From positions 727,935-791,934 of the forward strand of contig NZ_JAJBZM010000001.1 in NCBI RefSeq assembly GCF_020567375.1: DNA of 64,000 nt, read 5' to 3'. Source of the DNA: Janibacter melonis (GTDB taxonomy: Bacteria > Actinomycetota > Actinomycetes > Actinomycetales > Dermatophilaceae). Under the pieces are notes generated by a model that was not told where the DNA came from, did not search any database, and worked only from the letters and a program-made list of their open reading frames with translations. The translations under genes were made by a program, and so were the position numbers. Below, one piece after another: positions 8,341-16,504 of this stretch (position 1 is its first letter; every line of letters begins with the position of its first letter).

Positions 8341-9590
8341 CAGTTGCCCACCGTCCGCGACCAGATGTCGCTGAACTCGGCGTCGTCCTGCGCCGACAGC
8401 GCGGCGAAGCCCTGGACGTTGTTGTCGCGGATGTAGTCGGCCCCGGGGAAGATGAAGGGCGACTTCGCCAGCTCGGGGTCGATCTTCTCCATCTCCTCAC
8501 GAGCGCCCTCGACGGGGCAGATGTAGTTGACCCAGGCGGCGACCTCCGCGGCCACCTTCGGGTCGTAGTAGTAGTCCATGACCCGCTGGGCGTTGCGGCG
8601 GTGCGTCGAGGTGATCGGCACCATCATGTTGTCGCTCCACAGCGTGCCGCCGGACTCGGGGATGACGAACTCCCAGTTGTCGTCCTCGGTCTCGGCCCGC
8701 AGCACGAAGAGGTCGCCGCTCCACACGATGCCGGCGATCGCGTTGCCGCTCTTGAGGTCGTTGAGGTAGGCGTTGCCCTTGATCCGGCGGATGTAGCCGT
8801 CGGTGACACGCTTGTCGACCTCGGCGACGGCGGTCTCGAACTGCTCCTTGGTGATGCCCTGGTCGATGTCGACCCCCTGCTGCAGCAGGATGAGACCGAC
8901 GGTGTCGCGGAACTCCGAGAGCACCGAGATCCGGCCCTTGAGGTCGTCGGCCCACAGGTCCTCGAGCGACTTCAGCTCCCGGCCGACCTTCTTCTTGTGG
9001 TAGCCGATCCCGGCGAAGCCGGACTGCCAGGTCAGCGAGTTCTGCCGGCCCGGGTCGAAGCTCACCTCGCGCAGCGGCTCGAGGAGGTTGCCGGCGTTGC
9101 GCATCTGGATGAGCTCGAGCGGCTGGCACAGCCCCTCACGGATGATCCGGTTGGCCATCCAGTCGGTGAAGGTGAAGATGTCGCGCTTGATGTCCTGACC
9201 GGCGCGCAGCTGCGGCGCGATCTTGTTGAAGTACGTGTCGTTGTCGTCGATGTCCTCGGTGTAGGTCACCGAGATGCCCGTCTTCTTCTTGAAGGCGTCG
9301 AGCGTCGGGTAGCGCTTGCCGTCGTCGTCCATGTCGAGGTAGGCCGTCCAGTTCGCCCACCGCACGACCTTCTCCTCGTCGGAGAGGTCGTCGGGCAGGT
9401 CGAGCGCGACCGTGCCGCCCTCGGCCGACGGCGGGGGCGGCGGTGCGCACCCGGCGGCGGCGAGCGCCGCGCCGCCGAGCAGACCGCCGGTGAGGACCGA
9501 GCGACGCGTCAGCCGTGAGCGCTGCGAGGCCTGCGCGGCCCGCACGAGCGCGGCGGTCATCGGGTCGGAGGGGGGCCGCAGAGGCGTCAT
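8340..9590 (-). CDS. potD: polyamine-binding lipoprotein PotD
   Basis: A 416-residue extracellular solute-binding protein. The N-terminus carries a twin-arginine-like sequence (RLTRRSVLTGG, RR at 29-30) followed by a lipobox LAAAGC with C48, so it is probably a Tat-exported, lipid-anchored protein. The body shows typical PotD/PotF features: VVRWANWTAYLDMDDDGKR, then FTDWMANRII and a Trp/Tyr-rich second half (WVNYICPVEGAREEM). The ATG at 9590 follows GAAGAAGG at good spacing; an ATG ten codons later is possible. It captures spermidine or putrescine and delivers it to PotBC. Confidence 0.92.
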   Translation of the reverse strand: MTPLRPPSDPMTAALVRAAQASQRSRLTRRSVLTGGLLGGAALAAAGCAPPPPPSAEGGTVALDLPDDLSDEEKVVRWANWTAYLDMDDDGKRYPTLDAFKKKTGISVTYTEDIDDNDTYFNKIAPQLRAGQDIKRDIFTFTDWMANRIIREGLCQPLELIQMRNAGNLLEPLREVSFDPGRQNSLTWQSGFAGIGYHKKKVGRELKSLEDLWADDLKGRISVLSEFRDTVGLILLQQGVDIDQGITKEQFETAVAEVDKRVTDGYIRRIKGNAYLNDLKSGNAIAGIVWSGDLFVLRAETEDDNWEFVIPESGGTLWSDNMMVPITSTHRRNAQRVMDYYYDPKVAAEVAAWVNYICPVEGAREEMEKIDPELAKSPFIFPGADYIRDNNVQGFAALSAQDDAEFSDIWSRTVGN

Positions 9591-9642
9591 GGTGGCCTTC
9601 TTCACGGGACGGGACCGCGGGCGGTCGCGGGGTGGAGGGGTA

Positions 9643-9669
9643 CCGCCGGCCGGGTGGACCGGCCGGCGG
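9643..9669 (-). other. intra-operon GC hairpin between patD and potD
   Basis: A perfect 11-bp stem CCGCCGGCCGG / CCGGCCGGCGG with a 5-nt loop sits in the 95-nt gap between the patD stop and the potD start. No T-run follows. It could be an mRNA-stabilising or processing structure that raises the level of the binding protein, or a weak attenuator. Confidence 0.6.
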
Positions 9670-9685
9670 CGAAGGGGTGCCCGGC

Positions 9686-11131
9686 TCAGCTGTCGATGTT
9701 GGCCATGACGTGCTTGATCCGGGTGTAGTCCTCGAAGCCGTACATCGACAGGTCCTTGCCGTACCCGGACTTCTTGAAGCCGCCGTGCGGCATCTCGGCG
9801 ACGAGCGGGATGTGGGTGTTGATCCACACGCAGCCGAAGTCGAGCCGCTTGCTCATCCGCATGGCGCGACCGAAGTCGCGGGTCCACACGGAGGAGGCCA
9901 GGCCGTACTCGACGTCGTTGGCCCAGCGCACGGCCTCGTCCTCGTCGGCGACGCGCTGCACGGTGATGACGGGGCCGAAGATCTCCTGCTGCACGGCCTC
10001 GTCGTCCTGTCGCAGGTTCGACACGACGGCGGGGCTGAGGTAGAAGCCGCCCCCGAGCTCGGTGAGGCGGGTGCCGCCGGCGTCGAGCGAGGCGTGGTCG
10101 GGCAGCCGCTCGAGGAAGCCGGAGACCTTCGCGAGCTGGTCGGCGTTGTTCACCGGGCCGAGCAGCGCGTCCTCGTCGTCGGGCCGGCCGACCTTGGCCT
10201 GCGTGCGGGCGAAGTCGGCGAGCGCGGCGACGAAGTCGTCGTGGATGCCGGGGGTGCACAGCACACGGGTCGCGGCGGTGCAGTCCTGGCCGGCGTTGAA
10301 GTACCCGGCGGTGCCGATGCCCTCGACCGCGGCCTCGATGTCGGCGTCGTCGAAGACGACGACCGGGGCCTTGCCACCGAGCTCGAGGTGCGCGCGGGTG
10401 AGGTTGCGCGCGGCGGAGGCCGCGACCTCGACACCGGCGCGCACGGAGCCGGTGATGGCCACGAGACCCGGGGTCGTGTGCTCGACGAGCATCCGACCGG
10501 TCTCGCGGTCACCGGTGATGACGTTGAAGACACCCGCGGGCATGTGCTCGGCGGCGATCTCGGCCATGAGCAGGGTGGTCTCGGGGGTCGTGTCGCTCGG
10601 CTTGAGCACGATGGTGTTGCCCGCGGCGAGGGCCGGCCCGATCTTCCAGGCGGCCATCATCATCGGGTAGTTCCACGGGGTCACCTGGCCGACGACGCCG
10701 ATCGGCTCGCGCCGGATCCAGCTCGTGTGACCACGCATGTACTCCGCGGACGCCTTGCCCTCGAGGACCCGGGCCGCGCCGGCGAAGAAGCGCAGCTGGT
10801 CGCACATGACCGGCACCTCCTCGCTGGCGGTGAGCGCGAAGGGCTTGCCGGTGTTCTCGGCCTCCAGCTCGACGAACTCCTGGGCCCGGGCCTCGAGGGC
10901 GTCGGCGAACCGCAGCAACGCGGTCTGCCTCTCCCCCGGGGTGGTCTGGCCCCACTCCTCGAACGCGGTGGCGGCACTGACGTAGGCGGCGTCGACGTCC
11001 GCCTGGCCGGAGACGGGCGCGGACGCGACGACCTCACCGGTCGCCGGGCTGACCAGGTCGGTCCTGCCCTCGCTCTCGGTGTCGACGTACTCGCCGCCGA
11101 CGAAGTTGCGCAGGGTCCGGGTCTCGGTCAC
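9686..11131 (-). CDS. patD: gamma-aminobutyraldehyde dehydrogenase
   Basis: A 481-residue NAD-dependent aldehyde dehydrogenase, expected to oxidise 4-aminobutanal from putrescine to GABA. The general base E250 is in [17 protein letters not shown] and the catalytic C284 is in [12 protein letters not shown]; both match the PatD/YdcW subgroup closely. The NAD-site motif [18 protein letters not shown] is at about 151-168. The start chosen is GTG at 11131 because AAAGGA lies 7 nt upstream; longer in-frame starts lack this and are not family-like. It is the first gene of the polyamine operon and is divergent from the Lrp-type regulator. Confidence 0.9.
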   Translation of the reverse strand: MTETRTLRNFVGGEYVDTESEGRTDLVSPATGEVVASAPVSGQADVDAAYVSAATAFEEWGQTTPGERQTALLRFADALEARAQEFVELEAENTGKPFALTASEEVPVMCDQLRFFAGAARVLEGKASAEYMRGHTSWIRREPIGVVGQVTPWNYPMMMAAWKIGPALAAGNTIVLKPSDTTPETTLLMAEIAAEHMPAGVFNVITGDRETGRMLVEHTTPGLVAITGSVRAGVEVAASAARNLTRAHLELGGKAPVVVFDDADIEAAVEGIGTAGYFNAGQDCTAATRVLCTPGIHDDFVAALADFARTQAKVGRPDDEDALLGPVNNADQLAKVSGFLERLPDHASLDAGGTRLTELGGGFYLSPAVVSNLRQDDEAVQQEIFGPVITVQRVADEDEAVRWANDVEYGLASSVWTRDFGRAMRMSKRLDFGCVWINTHIPLVAEMPHGGFKKSGYGKDLSMYGFEDYTRIKHVMANIDS

Positions 11132-11182
11132 TGGTGCGTCCTTTGCGAAGGGGGATGGGTGAGACAGACGATAGACGGCAGA

Positions 11183-11196
11183 TGTCGATCTCGACA
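11183..11196. promoter_or_regulatory. candidate operator TGTCGA-TC-TCGACA
   Basis: A perfect 6-bp inverted repeat with a 2-nt spacer in the divergent patD/lrp promoter region, about 50 nt upstream of the patD start. It is well placed to be bound by the Lrp/AsnC-type regulator encoded next door. Function is inferred from position and symmetry only. Confidence 0.4.
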
Positions 11197-11213
11197 GACC
11201 CATGGTGAAGAAG

Positions 11214-11248
11214 GTGCGAAAACTTCTGATCACGCCCGTGTTTCGTAC
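11214..11248. promoter_or_regulatory. candidate operator, GTGCGAAAAC...GTTTCGTAC inverted repeat
   Basis: Imperfect inverted repeat: the left arm GTGCGAAAAC (11214-11223) and the right arm GTTTCGTAC (11240-11248) are near complements. It stands in the AT-richer part of the divergent region, on the side of the regulator gene. A second possible Lrp/AsnC site. Confidence 0.35.
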
Positions 11249-11303
11249 GGATATCGTCGAAGCAGGCTTGTCAGAGCGACCATCTGGGCGCACGATGGGG
11301 CGC

Positions 11304-11792
11304 ATGGCCACCCCTTCGCCCGACGCGTCAGAGCCCCGGGGACGGGTGCGGCTCGACGAGGTGAGCAAGCAGATCATCGAGCACCTCCAGGTCGACGGCC
11401 GCCAGTCCTACGCGACCATCGCCCGCGAGGTGGGTCTGTCCGAGGCCGCGGTGCGGCAGCGGGCCACGAAGATGCTCGAGGCCGGCGTCATGCAGATCGT
11501 CGCCGTCACCGATCCCCTCCAGGTCGGCTTCACCCGCCAGGCGATGATCGGGCTCACCGTCGAGGGCGACCTGCGCCCGGTCACCGAGCAGATCGCCGCG
11601 ATGCCCGAGGCCGCCTACGTCGTGACGACGGCCGGCAGCTTCGACGTCCTCGTCGAGATGGTCTGCGAGGACGACGAGCAGCTCCTCGAGCTGCTCACCA
11701 CCCGGCTGCGCACCATCCCCGGCGTCCGCAGCACCGAGACCTTCGTCTACCTGCGTCTCGACAAGCAGCACTACGACTGGGGCACGCGATGA
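11304..11792 (+). CDS. Lrp/AsnC-family transcriptional regulator
   Basis: A 162-residue regulator with an N-terminal AsnC-type helix-turn-helix ([20 protein letters not shown], then [17 protein letters not shown]) and a C-terminal RAM ligand-binding domain ([20 protein letters not shown]). It probably senses a polyamine-derived or amino-acid ligand and controls the divergent patD-pot operon and its own downstream genes. ATG at 11304 gives the usual length; ATG at 11295 is a close alternative, and longer forms would run into the operator region. The aminotransferase gene follows after 19 nt. Confidence 0.85.
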   Translation: MATPSPDASEPRGRVRLDEVSKQIIEHLQVDGRQSYATIAREVGLSEAAVRQRATKMLEAGVMQIVAVTDPLQVGFTRQAMIGLTVEGDLRPVTEQIAAMPEAAYVVTTAGSFDVLVEMVCEDDEQLLELLTTRLRTIPGVRSTETFVYLRLDKQHYDWGTR

Positions 11793-11811
11793 GCCCCGCG
11801 ACAGGAGCAGC

Positions 11812-13218
11812 ATGACCACCACCCCGCAGACCGGGCCGATGACGACCCGGTCGGGCAGCCGGCACGCCGACGCCGCCCGCGACCACCTGTGGATGCACTT
11901 CACCCGCCACTCCGTGCTCGAGGAGGGCGGCGAGGTGCCGGTCATCGTGCGCGGCGAGGGCCACCGCATCTGGGACGACCGCGGGCGCGAGTACATCGAC
12001 GGGCTCGCCGGGCTCTTCGTCGTCCAGGTCGGCCACGGCCGGGCCGAGCTCGCCCAGGCCGCGGCGAAGCAGGCCGAGCAGCTCGCCTTCTTCCCGCTGT
12101 GGTCCTACGCCCACCCGGCCGCGATCGAGCTCGCCGAGCGGCTCGCCCGGATGGCCCCGGGCGACCTCGAGCGAGTCTTCTTCACCTCCGGCGGCGGCGA
12201 GGCCGTCGAGTCCGCGTGGAAGCTCGCGAAGCAGTACTTCAAGCTCACCGGCAAGCCGGGCAAGCACAAGGTCATCTCACGCTCGGTCGCCTACCACGGC
12301 ACCCCGCACGGCGCCCTGTCGATCACCGGCATCCCGCCGCTCAAGGAGATGTTCGAGCCGCTCGTGCCCGGGGCCCACAAGGTGCCGAACACGAACTTCT
12401 ACCGCGCCCCCGACGTCTACAGCGAGGACGAGAAGGCCTTCGGCCGCTGGGCCGCCGACCAGATCGCCGTCGCCATCGAGACCGAGGGCCCCGACTCCGT
12501 CGCCGCCGTCTTCCTCGAGCCGGTCCAGAACGCCGGCGGGTGCTTCCCTCCCCCGCCCGGGTACTTCGAGCGGGTCCGCGAGATCTGCGACACCTACGAC
12601 GTCCTGCTCGTCTCCGACGAGGTCATCTGCGCCTTCGGACGGGTCGGGTCGATGTTCGGCGCCGAGCAGTTCGGCTACCAGCCCGACATCATCACGTGCG
12701 CGAAGGGGCTGACCTCCGGCTACGCGCCGATGGGCGCGATGATCGCCAGCGAGCGCCTCTTCGAGCCCTTCAAGCACGGCACCGCGTCCTTCGCCCATGG
12801 CTACACCTTCGGCGGGCACCCCGTCGCCGCGGCGGTCGCGATGGAGAACCTCGACATCTTCGAGCGCGAGGGGATCGTCGAGCACGTGCGCGAGCACGGC
12901 CCGACCTTCCGCCGCACCCTCGAGCGACTGCTCGACCTGCCGATGGTCGGCGACGTGCGCGGCGAGGGGTACTTCTACGGGATCGAGCTCGTCAAGGACA
13001 AGGCGACGAAGGAGACCTTCGACGAGGCCGAGTCCGAGCGCCTGCTGCGCGGCTACCTCTCGAAGGCGCTCTTCGAGGCGGGCCTGTACTGCCGAGCCGA
13101 CGACCGGGGCGACCCCGTCATCCAGCTCAGCCCGCCGCTCACCATCGGGCCGGCCGAGTTCGACGACATCGAGCAGCGCCTGCGCTCGGTGCTCGTCGCC
13201 GGCGAGAAGCTGCTCTAG
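11812..13218 (+). CDS. class III aminotransferase (putrescine/diamine type)
   Basis: A 468-residue PLP enzyme of the omega-aminotransferase group. The PLP-phosphate motif TSGGGEAVESAWKLA is near residue 125, D269 (LLVSDEVICAFGR) contacts the PLP ring nitrogen and K298 (ITCAKGLTSGYAPMGA) forms the Schiff base. By family and context it transfers the amino group of putrescine (or a related diamine) to pyruvate or another acceptor, giving 4-aminobutanal for PatD. Located between the regulator and an FAD oxidoreductase, 4 nt before the latter, so the three are likely co-transcribed. Confidence 0.88.
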   Translation: MTTTPQTGPMTTRSGSRHADAARDHLWMHFTRHSVLEEGGEVPVIVRGEGHRIWDDRGREYIDGLAGLFVVQVGHGRAELAQAAAKQAEQLAFFPLWSYAHPAAIELAERLARMAPGDLERVFFTSGGGEAVESAWKLAKQYFKLTGKPGKHKVISRSVAYHGTPHGALSITGIPPLKEMFEPLVPGAHKVPNTNFYRAPDVYSEDEKAFGRWAADQIAVAIETEGPDSVAAVFLEPVQNAGGCFPPPPGYFERVREICDTYDVLLVSDEVICAFGRVGSMFGAEQFGYQPDIITCAKGLTSGYAPMGAMIASERLFEPFKHGTASFAHGYTFGGHPVAAAVAMENLDIFEREGIVEHVREHGPTFRRTLERLLDLPMVGDVRGEGYFYGIELVKDKATKETFDEAESERLLRGYLSKALFEAGLYCRADDRGDPVIQLSPPLTIGPAEFDDIEQRLRSVLVAGEKLL

Positions 13219-13222
13219 CCCC

Positions 13223-14596
13223 GTGGTCCACCCCCTGTGGTGGGACGACGCGGCGCCGAGCCCGACCCCGCCCGAGCTGCCCGCGCGCGCCGACGTCGCG
13301 GTCGTCGGCGGCGGGTACACGGGTCTGTGGACCGCGTACCACCTGCTGCGCGAGCAGCCCGGCATCGAGGTCGTCGTCCTCGAGGCCGAGCACGTCGGCT
13401 TCGGCGCGAGCGGGCGCAACGGCGGCTGGGTGAGCGCGCTCTTCCCCGTCTCCGGCGACGCCCTCGCCGCCCGTCACGGGGCACCGGCCGCCCACGCGAT
13501 GCTCGCCGCGCTGCGCGAGAGCGTCGAGGAGATCGGTCGCACGACCGCGGACGAAGGGGTGGATGCCGGTTACGTGCGTGGCGGCACCCTCGTCCTCGCC
13601 CGGGGCCGGGCCCAGGAGGCGCGGGCCCGCTCGGAGGTGGCGGCCGACGCCCGGTGGGGCGGCGGCACCCGCTGGCTCGAGCGTGACGAGGCGCTCGAGC
13701 GGCTCGCCGCGGCCGACCGGCCCGGTCGCACCGTGCTCGGCGCGACCGCGAGCCCGCACTGCGCCCGGGTCCACCCCCGCCGTCTCGCCGACGGGCTGGC
13801 CGCGGCCGTGCGCCGGCGCGGCGGCGTCGTCGTCGAGCAGGCGCGGGTGGCCGACGTCGTGCGCGAGGGACGCACGCACCGGCTGCTGCTCGACGACGGG
13901 CGCGAGCTGTCGGCCGGGACCGTCGTGCGCGCCACCGAGGCGTGGACGGCGACGCTGCCCCGGCTGCGTCGACGGCTCGCGCCCGTCTACTCGCTCATGG
14001 TCGCCACCGCGCCGCTCACGTCGCAGCAGTGGGACGAGGTCGGTCTGGCCGACCGCGAGGTCTTCGCCGACCACGGGCACCTCGTCGTCTATGGCCAGCG
14101 CACCGTCGACGACCGGATCGCCTTCGGCGGGCGGGGGGCGCCCTACCACTACGGCTCGCGGATCCGCCCCTCCTTCGACCACGACGACGCGGTCTTCGCG
14201 GCCCTGCGGACCACCCTTCGCCAGCTCCTGCCGCAGGTCGAGCTCGACTTCACCCACGCGTGGGGCGGGCCGCTCGCCATCCCCCGCGACTGGCACCCGT
14301 CCGTCGGCTACGACCGGGCGGCGCGGGTCGGCTGGGCCGGCGGGTACGTCGGCGACGGGGTCGCGACGAGCCATCTCGCGGGGCGCACCCTCGCCGAGCT
14401 CGTCACCGGGGCGACGACCTCGCGCACCGAGCTGCCGTGGGTGGGGCACCGCTCCCCCGACTGGGAGCCCGAGCCGCTGCGCTGGCTGGGGGTCAACACC
14501 GGTCTGCGCGCCGCAGTGCTCGCCGACCACGAGGAGCGGCGCACCGGGTCCCCCGCGCGGATCGCCCCCGTGCTCGACCGGCTCACCGGGCACTGA
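13223..14596 (+). CDS. FAD-dependent amine oxidoreductase (DAO/PuuB-like)
   Basis: A 457-residue oxidoreductase of the D-amino-acid-oxidase (GlyOx/PuuB) fold. The dinucleotide motif VVGGGYTGLWTAYHLL starts near residue 24 and is followed by VGFGASGRNGGW, the arrangement seen in gamma-glutamylputrescine oxidase and glycine-oxidase-like proteins. The C-terminal part has GWAGGYVGDGVATSHLAGRT, the second FAD contact. No gamma-glutamylputrescine synthetase gene is seen nearby, so a direct amine or amino-acid oxidase role is as likely as PuuB. The GTG start begins 4 nt after the aminotransferase stop. Confidence 0.85.
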   Translation: MVHPLWWDDAAPSPTPPELPARADVAVVGGGYTGLWTAYHLLREQPGIEVVVLEAEHVGFGASGRNGGWVSALFPVSGDALAARHGAPAAHAMLAALRESVEEIGRTTADEGVDAGYVRGGTLVLARGRAQEARARSEVAADARWGGGTRWLERDEALERLAAADRPGRTVLGATASPHCARVHPRRLADGLAAAVRRRGGVVVEQARVADVVREGRTHRLLLDDGRELSAGTVVRATEAWTATLPRLRRRLAPVYSLMVATAPLTSQQWDEVGLADREVFADHGHLVVYGQRTVDDRIAFGGRGAPYHYGSRIRPSFDHDDAVFAALRTTLRQLLPQVELDFTHAWGGPLAIPRDWHPSVGYDRAARVGWAGGYVGDGVATSHLAGRTLAELVTGATTSRTELPWVGHRSPDWEPEPLRWLGVNTGLRAAVLADHEERRTGSPARIAPVLDRLTGH

Positions 14597-14598
14597 GC

Positions 14599-15693
14599 GT
14601 GCTCGACGTCGTCACCGAGGCGCTCGGGCGGGCCCTGCCCGTCGCCGCCTTCCTCCTCGCGATCTCGGCCGTCGCCGAGCTGAGCGACCGCGCGGGCGTC
14701 TTCGACGTCGCCGGTCACGCGATGGCGCGGCTGGGCCGGCACCGGATGTGGTTGCTGTGGCTGAGCTTCTCCGCGCTCGCCGTCGCGTGCACCGTCTTCC
14801 TCTCGCTCGACACGACCGCCGTGCTGCTCACCTCGGTCGGGCTGACGATCGCCCGGCAGGTGGGTGCTGCGCCGCGGGCCTTCGCGCTGACGACGCTGTG
14901 GGTGGCCAACACCGGGTCGCTGCTCCTGCCGGTCTCGAACCTCACCAACCTCCTCGCCCTGCCCCGCCTGGAGCAGATGGGCGTCGACCACGGCGGGTAC
15001 GTCCGGCTCGCCGCGGCGCCGGCGCTCGTCGCCGTCGTGCTCACCCTCGCCCTCGTCGCGCTCCTGCACCGGCGCGAGCTCTCGGCGCGCTACGTCGTCG
15101 ACCCGCCGGCGGCCACGCACGACCACGTCCTGCTCCGGGTCGCCGCGACGACCTGCCTCGTCATCGGGCCCGCCTTCGCGCTCGGGGCTGCGCCGTGGCT
15201 CGTCGCCGGTCTCGCCGCGCTCGTCCTCGCGGGGGTCACGGCGGTGCGCGCGCCCGGGACCGTCCGCACGCTGCGCCTGCCGTGGGCGATGACCGTCGGC
15301 TTCAGCCTGCTCATGGTCGTTGTGACCGGTGCCCACCGCGCGGGCCTGCTCGACCCGCTCGTCGACCTCGCCGGCCGGGGCACCGGCGCCGGCGACCTGC
15401 TCCAGGTCGCCGGGGTCAGCGCGCTCACCGCCAACGCCGTCAACAACCTGCCGGGCTACCTCGCCCTCGAGCCGGCCGCCCAGGGCGAGCCGGCCCGTCT
15501 GCTCGCCGTCCTCGTCGGCGCGAACGCGGGCCCGCTCGTCACCCCGTGGGCCTCGCTGGCGACGCTGCTCTGGCTCGACCGGTGCCGCGCCGCCGGCGTG
15601 ACCTGGCGGCCGTGGCGCCTGGCCGCCGGCGGTCTGCTCTGCGTGGCCGTCGTCGTGCCGGCGACGACCCTCGCCCTCGCGCTGACGACCTGA
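14599..15693 (+). CDS. ion-transporter-superfamily (ArsB/SLC13-like) membrane permease
   Basis: A 364-residue protein with about ten hydrophobic segments. SLDTTAVLLTSVGLTIA near residue 75 and NTGSLLLPVSNLTNLLAL near 105, together with ALTANAVNNLPGYLAL near 280, resemble the two inverted re-entrant motifs of the ArsB/NhaD/SLC13 superfamily. The transported ion or acid is unknown. Only 2 nt separate its GTG from the stop of the FAD oxidoreductase gene, so it is probably co-translated with the amine-catabolic genes, perhaps exporting or importing an organic acid product (inference). It is short for SLC13. Confidence 0.7.
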   Translation: MLDVVTEALGRALPVAAFLLAISAVAELSDRAGVFDVAGHAMARLGRHRMWLLWLSFSALAVACTVFLSLDTTAVLLTSVGLTIARQVGAAPRAFALTTLWVANTGSLLLPVSNLTNLLALPRLEQMGVDHGGYVRLAAAPALVAVVLTLALVALLHRRELSARYVVDPPAATHDHVLLRVAATTCLVIGPAFALGAAPWLVAGLAALVLAGVTAVRAPGTVRTLRLPWAMTVGFSLLMVVVTGAHRAGLLDPLVDLAGRGTGAGDLLQVAGVSALTANAVNNLPGYLALEPAAQGEPARLLAVLVGANAGPLVTPWASLATLLWLDRCRAAGVTWRPWRLAAGGLLCVAVVVPATTLALALTT

Positions 15694-15750
15694 CGCCCCG
15701 TCGCAGCCCGGCGATGGCAGCCGCCCCGGCGGGTCGCTAGGGTCGCGCCG

Positions 15751-16464
15751 ATGACCTCACCACCACCGGACCACCCCGGGATGCGCTGGTCACGACGCGC
15801 TCTCCTCGTCGCGCTCACGGCGGCCGCCTTCGCTCTCAGCCTGTGGACGGCGCTGCGCCCGGACCTCCGCAGCGGGTGGCTCGGCGTCGGCGTGCCCCAC
15901 CCGCTGGTCGTGGGCCTGTGGCTCGTGCTGCTCGTCGCCCTCGCGCTGCAGGTGAGCTCTCGCGTCCCCGCGGTCGTCGTCGGGATGGTCCTCGCCCTCT
16001 TCTGGCCCGCGCCGGTCTACGCCGCCGTCGCCACGATGTCGCTCTACGGCGAGCTCGCGACGGAGCGCACGACCGCCACCGTCGTCGACGTCGACCCCGG
16101 TCGCGGTCAGGGGCCCGTGCTGCTCACCGTCGCGCCGGCCGACGGGTCGACGCAGGACGCCATCTCGACCCTCGCCGACCGGGGCTCGCGGACCTACCTC
16201 GTGCCGCGGGTGGGTGACCGGGTCGACGTCCTGCGCGACCCCGCAGGCCGGCTGCCGACCCGCACGGCGCCCGCGCAGGACAGCTGGACCTCCACCCCCG
16301 CCGGGGTGCTCCTCCTCACCGTCCCCGGGGCGCTGGGCCTGCTCGTCCTCGGGGCGACGGCCGCCTCGGCCCTCACCCGCCGCGAGAGCTTCGTCATGGT
16401 CGCCGGACGACCCGAGCCGGCGCCCCACGAGCAGACCCGGCCGCGGGGTGCGCCCTCGGCATAA
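15751..16464 (+). CDS. hypothetical membrane protein
   Basis: A 237-residue protein, not recognised. It shows hydrophobic segments near residues 18-30, 48-66, 70-92 and 185-205, with a ~90-residue extracytoplasmic or cytoplasmic loop (about 95-180) rich in Thr, Asp and Val between the third and fourth. This layout resembles DUF3592-type membrane proteins, but that is a weak comparison. The ATG lies 57 nt after the permease stop. Confidence 0.65.
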   Translation: MTSPPPDHPGMRWSRRALLVALTAAAFALSLWTALRPDLRSGWLGVGVPHPLVVGLWLVLLVALALQVSSRVPAVVVGMVLALFWPAPVYAAVATMSLYGELATERTTATVVDVDPGRGQGPVLLTVAPADGSTQDAISTLADRGSRTYLVPRVGDRVDVLRDPAGRLPTRTAPAQDSWTSTPAGVLLLTVPGALGLLVLGATAASALTRRESFVMVAGRPEPAPHEQTRPRGAPSA

Positions 16465-16504
16465 CCGGTTGCCCGGTCGGCCGCGCACGAGTTGGATCGC
16501 GGGC

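Noticed and set aside
13223-14596. A complete Puu (gamma-glutamylated putrescine) pathway
   Set aside because: PuuP-like and PuuB-like proteins are present, but no gamma-glutamylputrescine synthetase (PuuA) or hydrolase (PuuD) gene is seen in the window; the aminotransferase/PatD route explains the cluster better.
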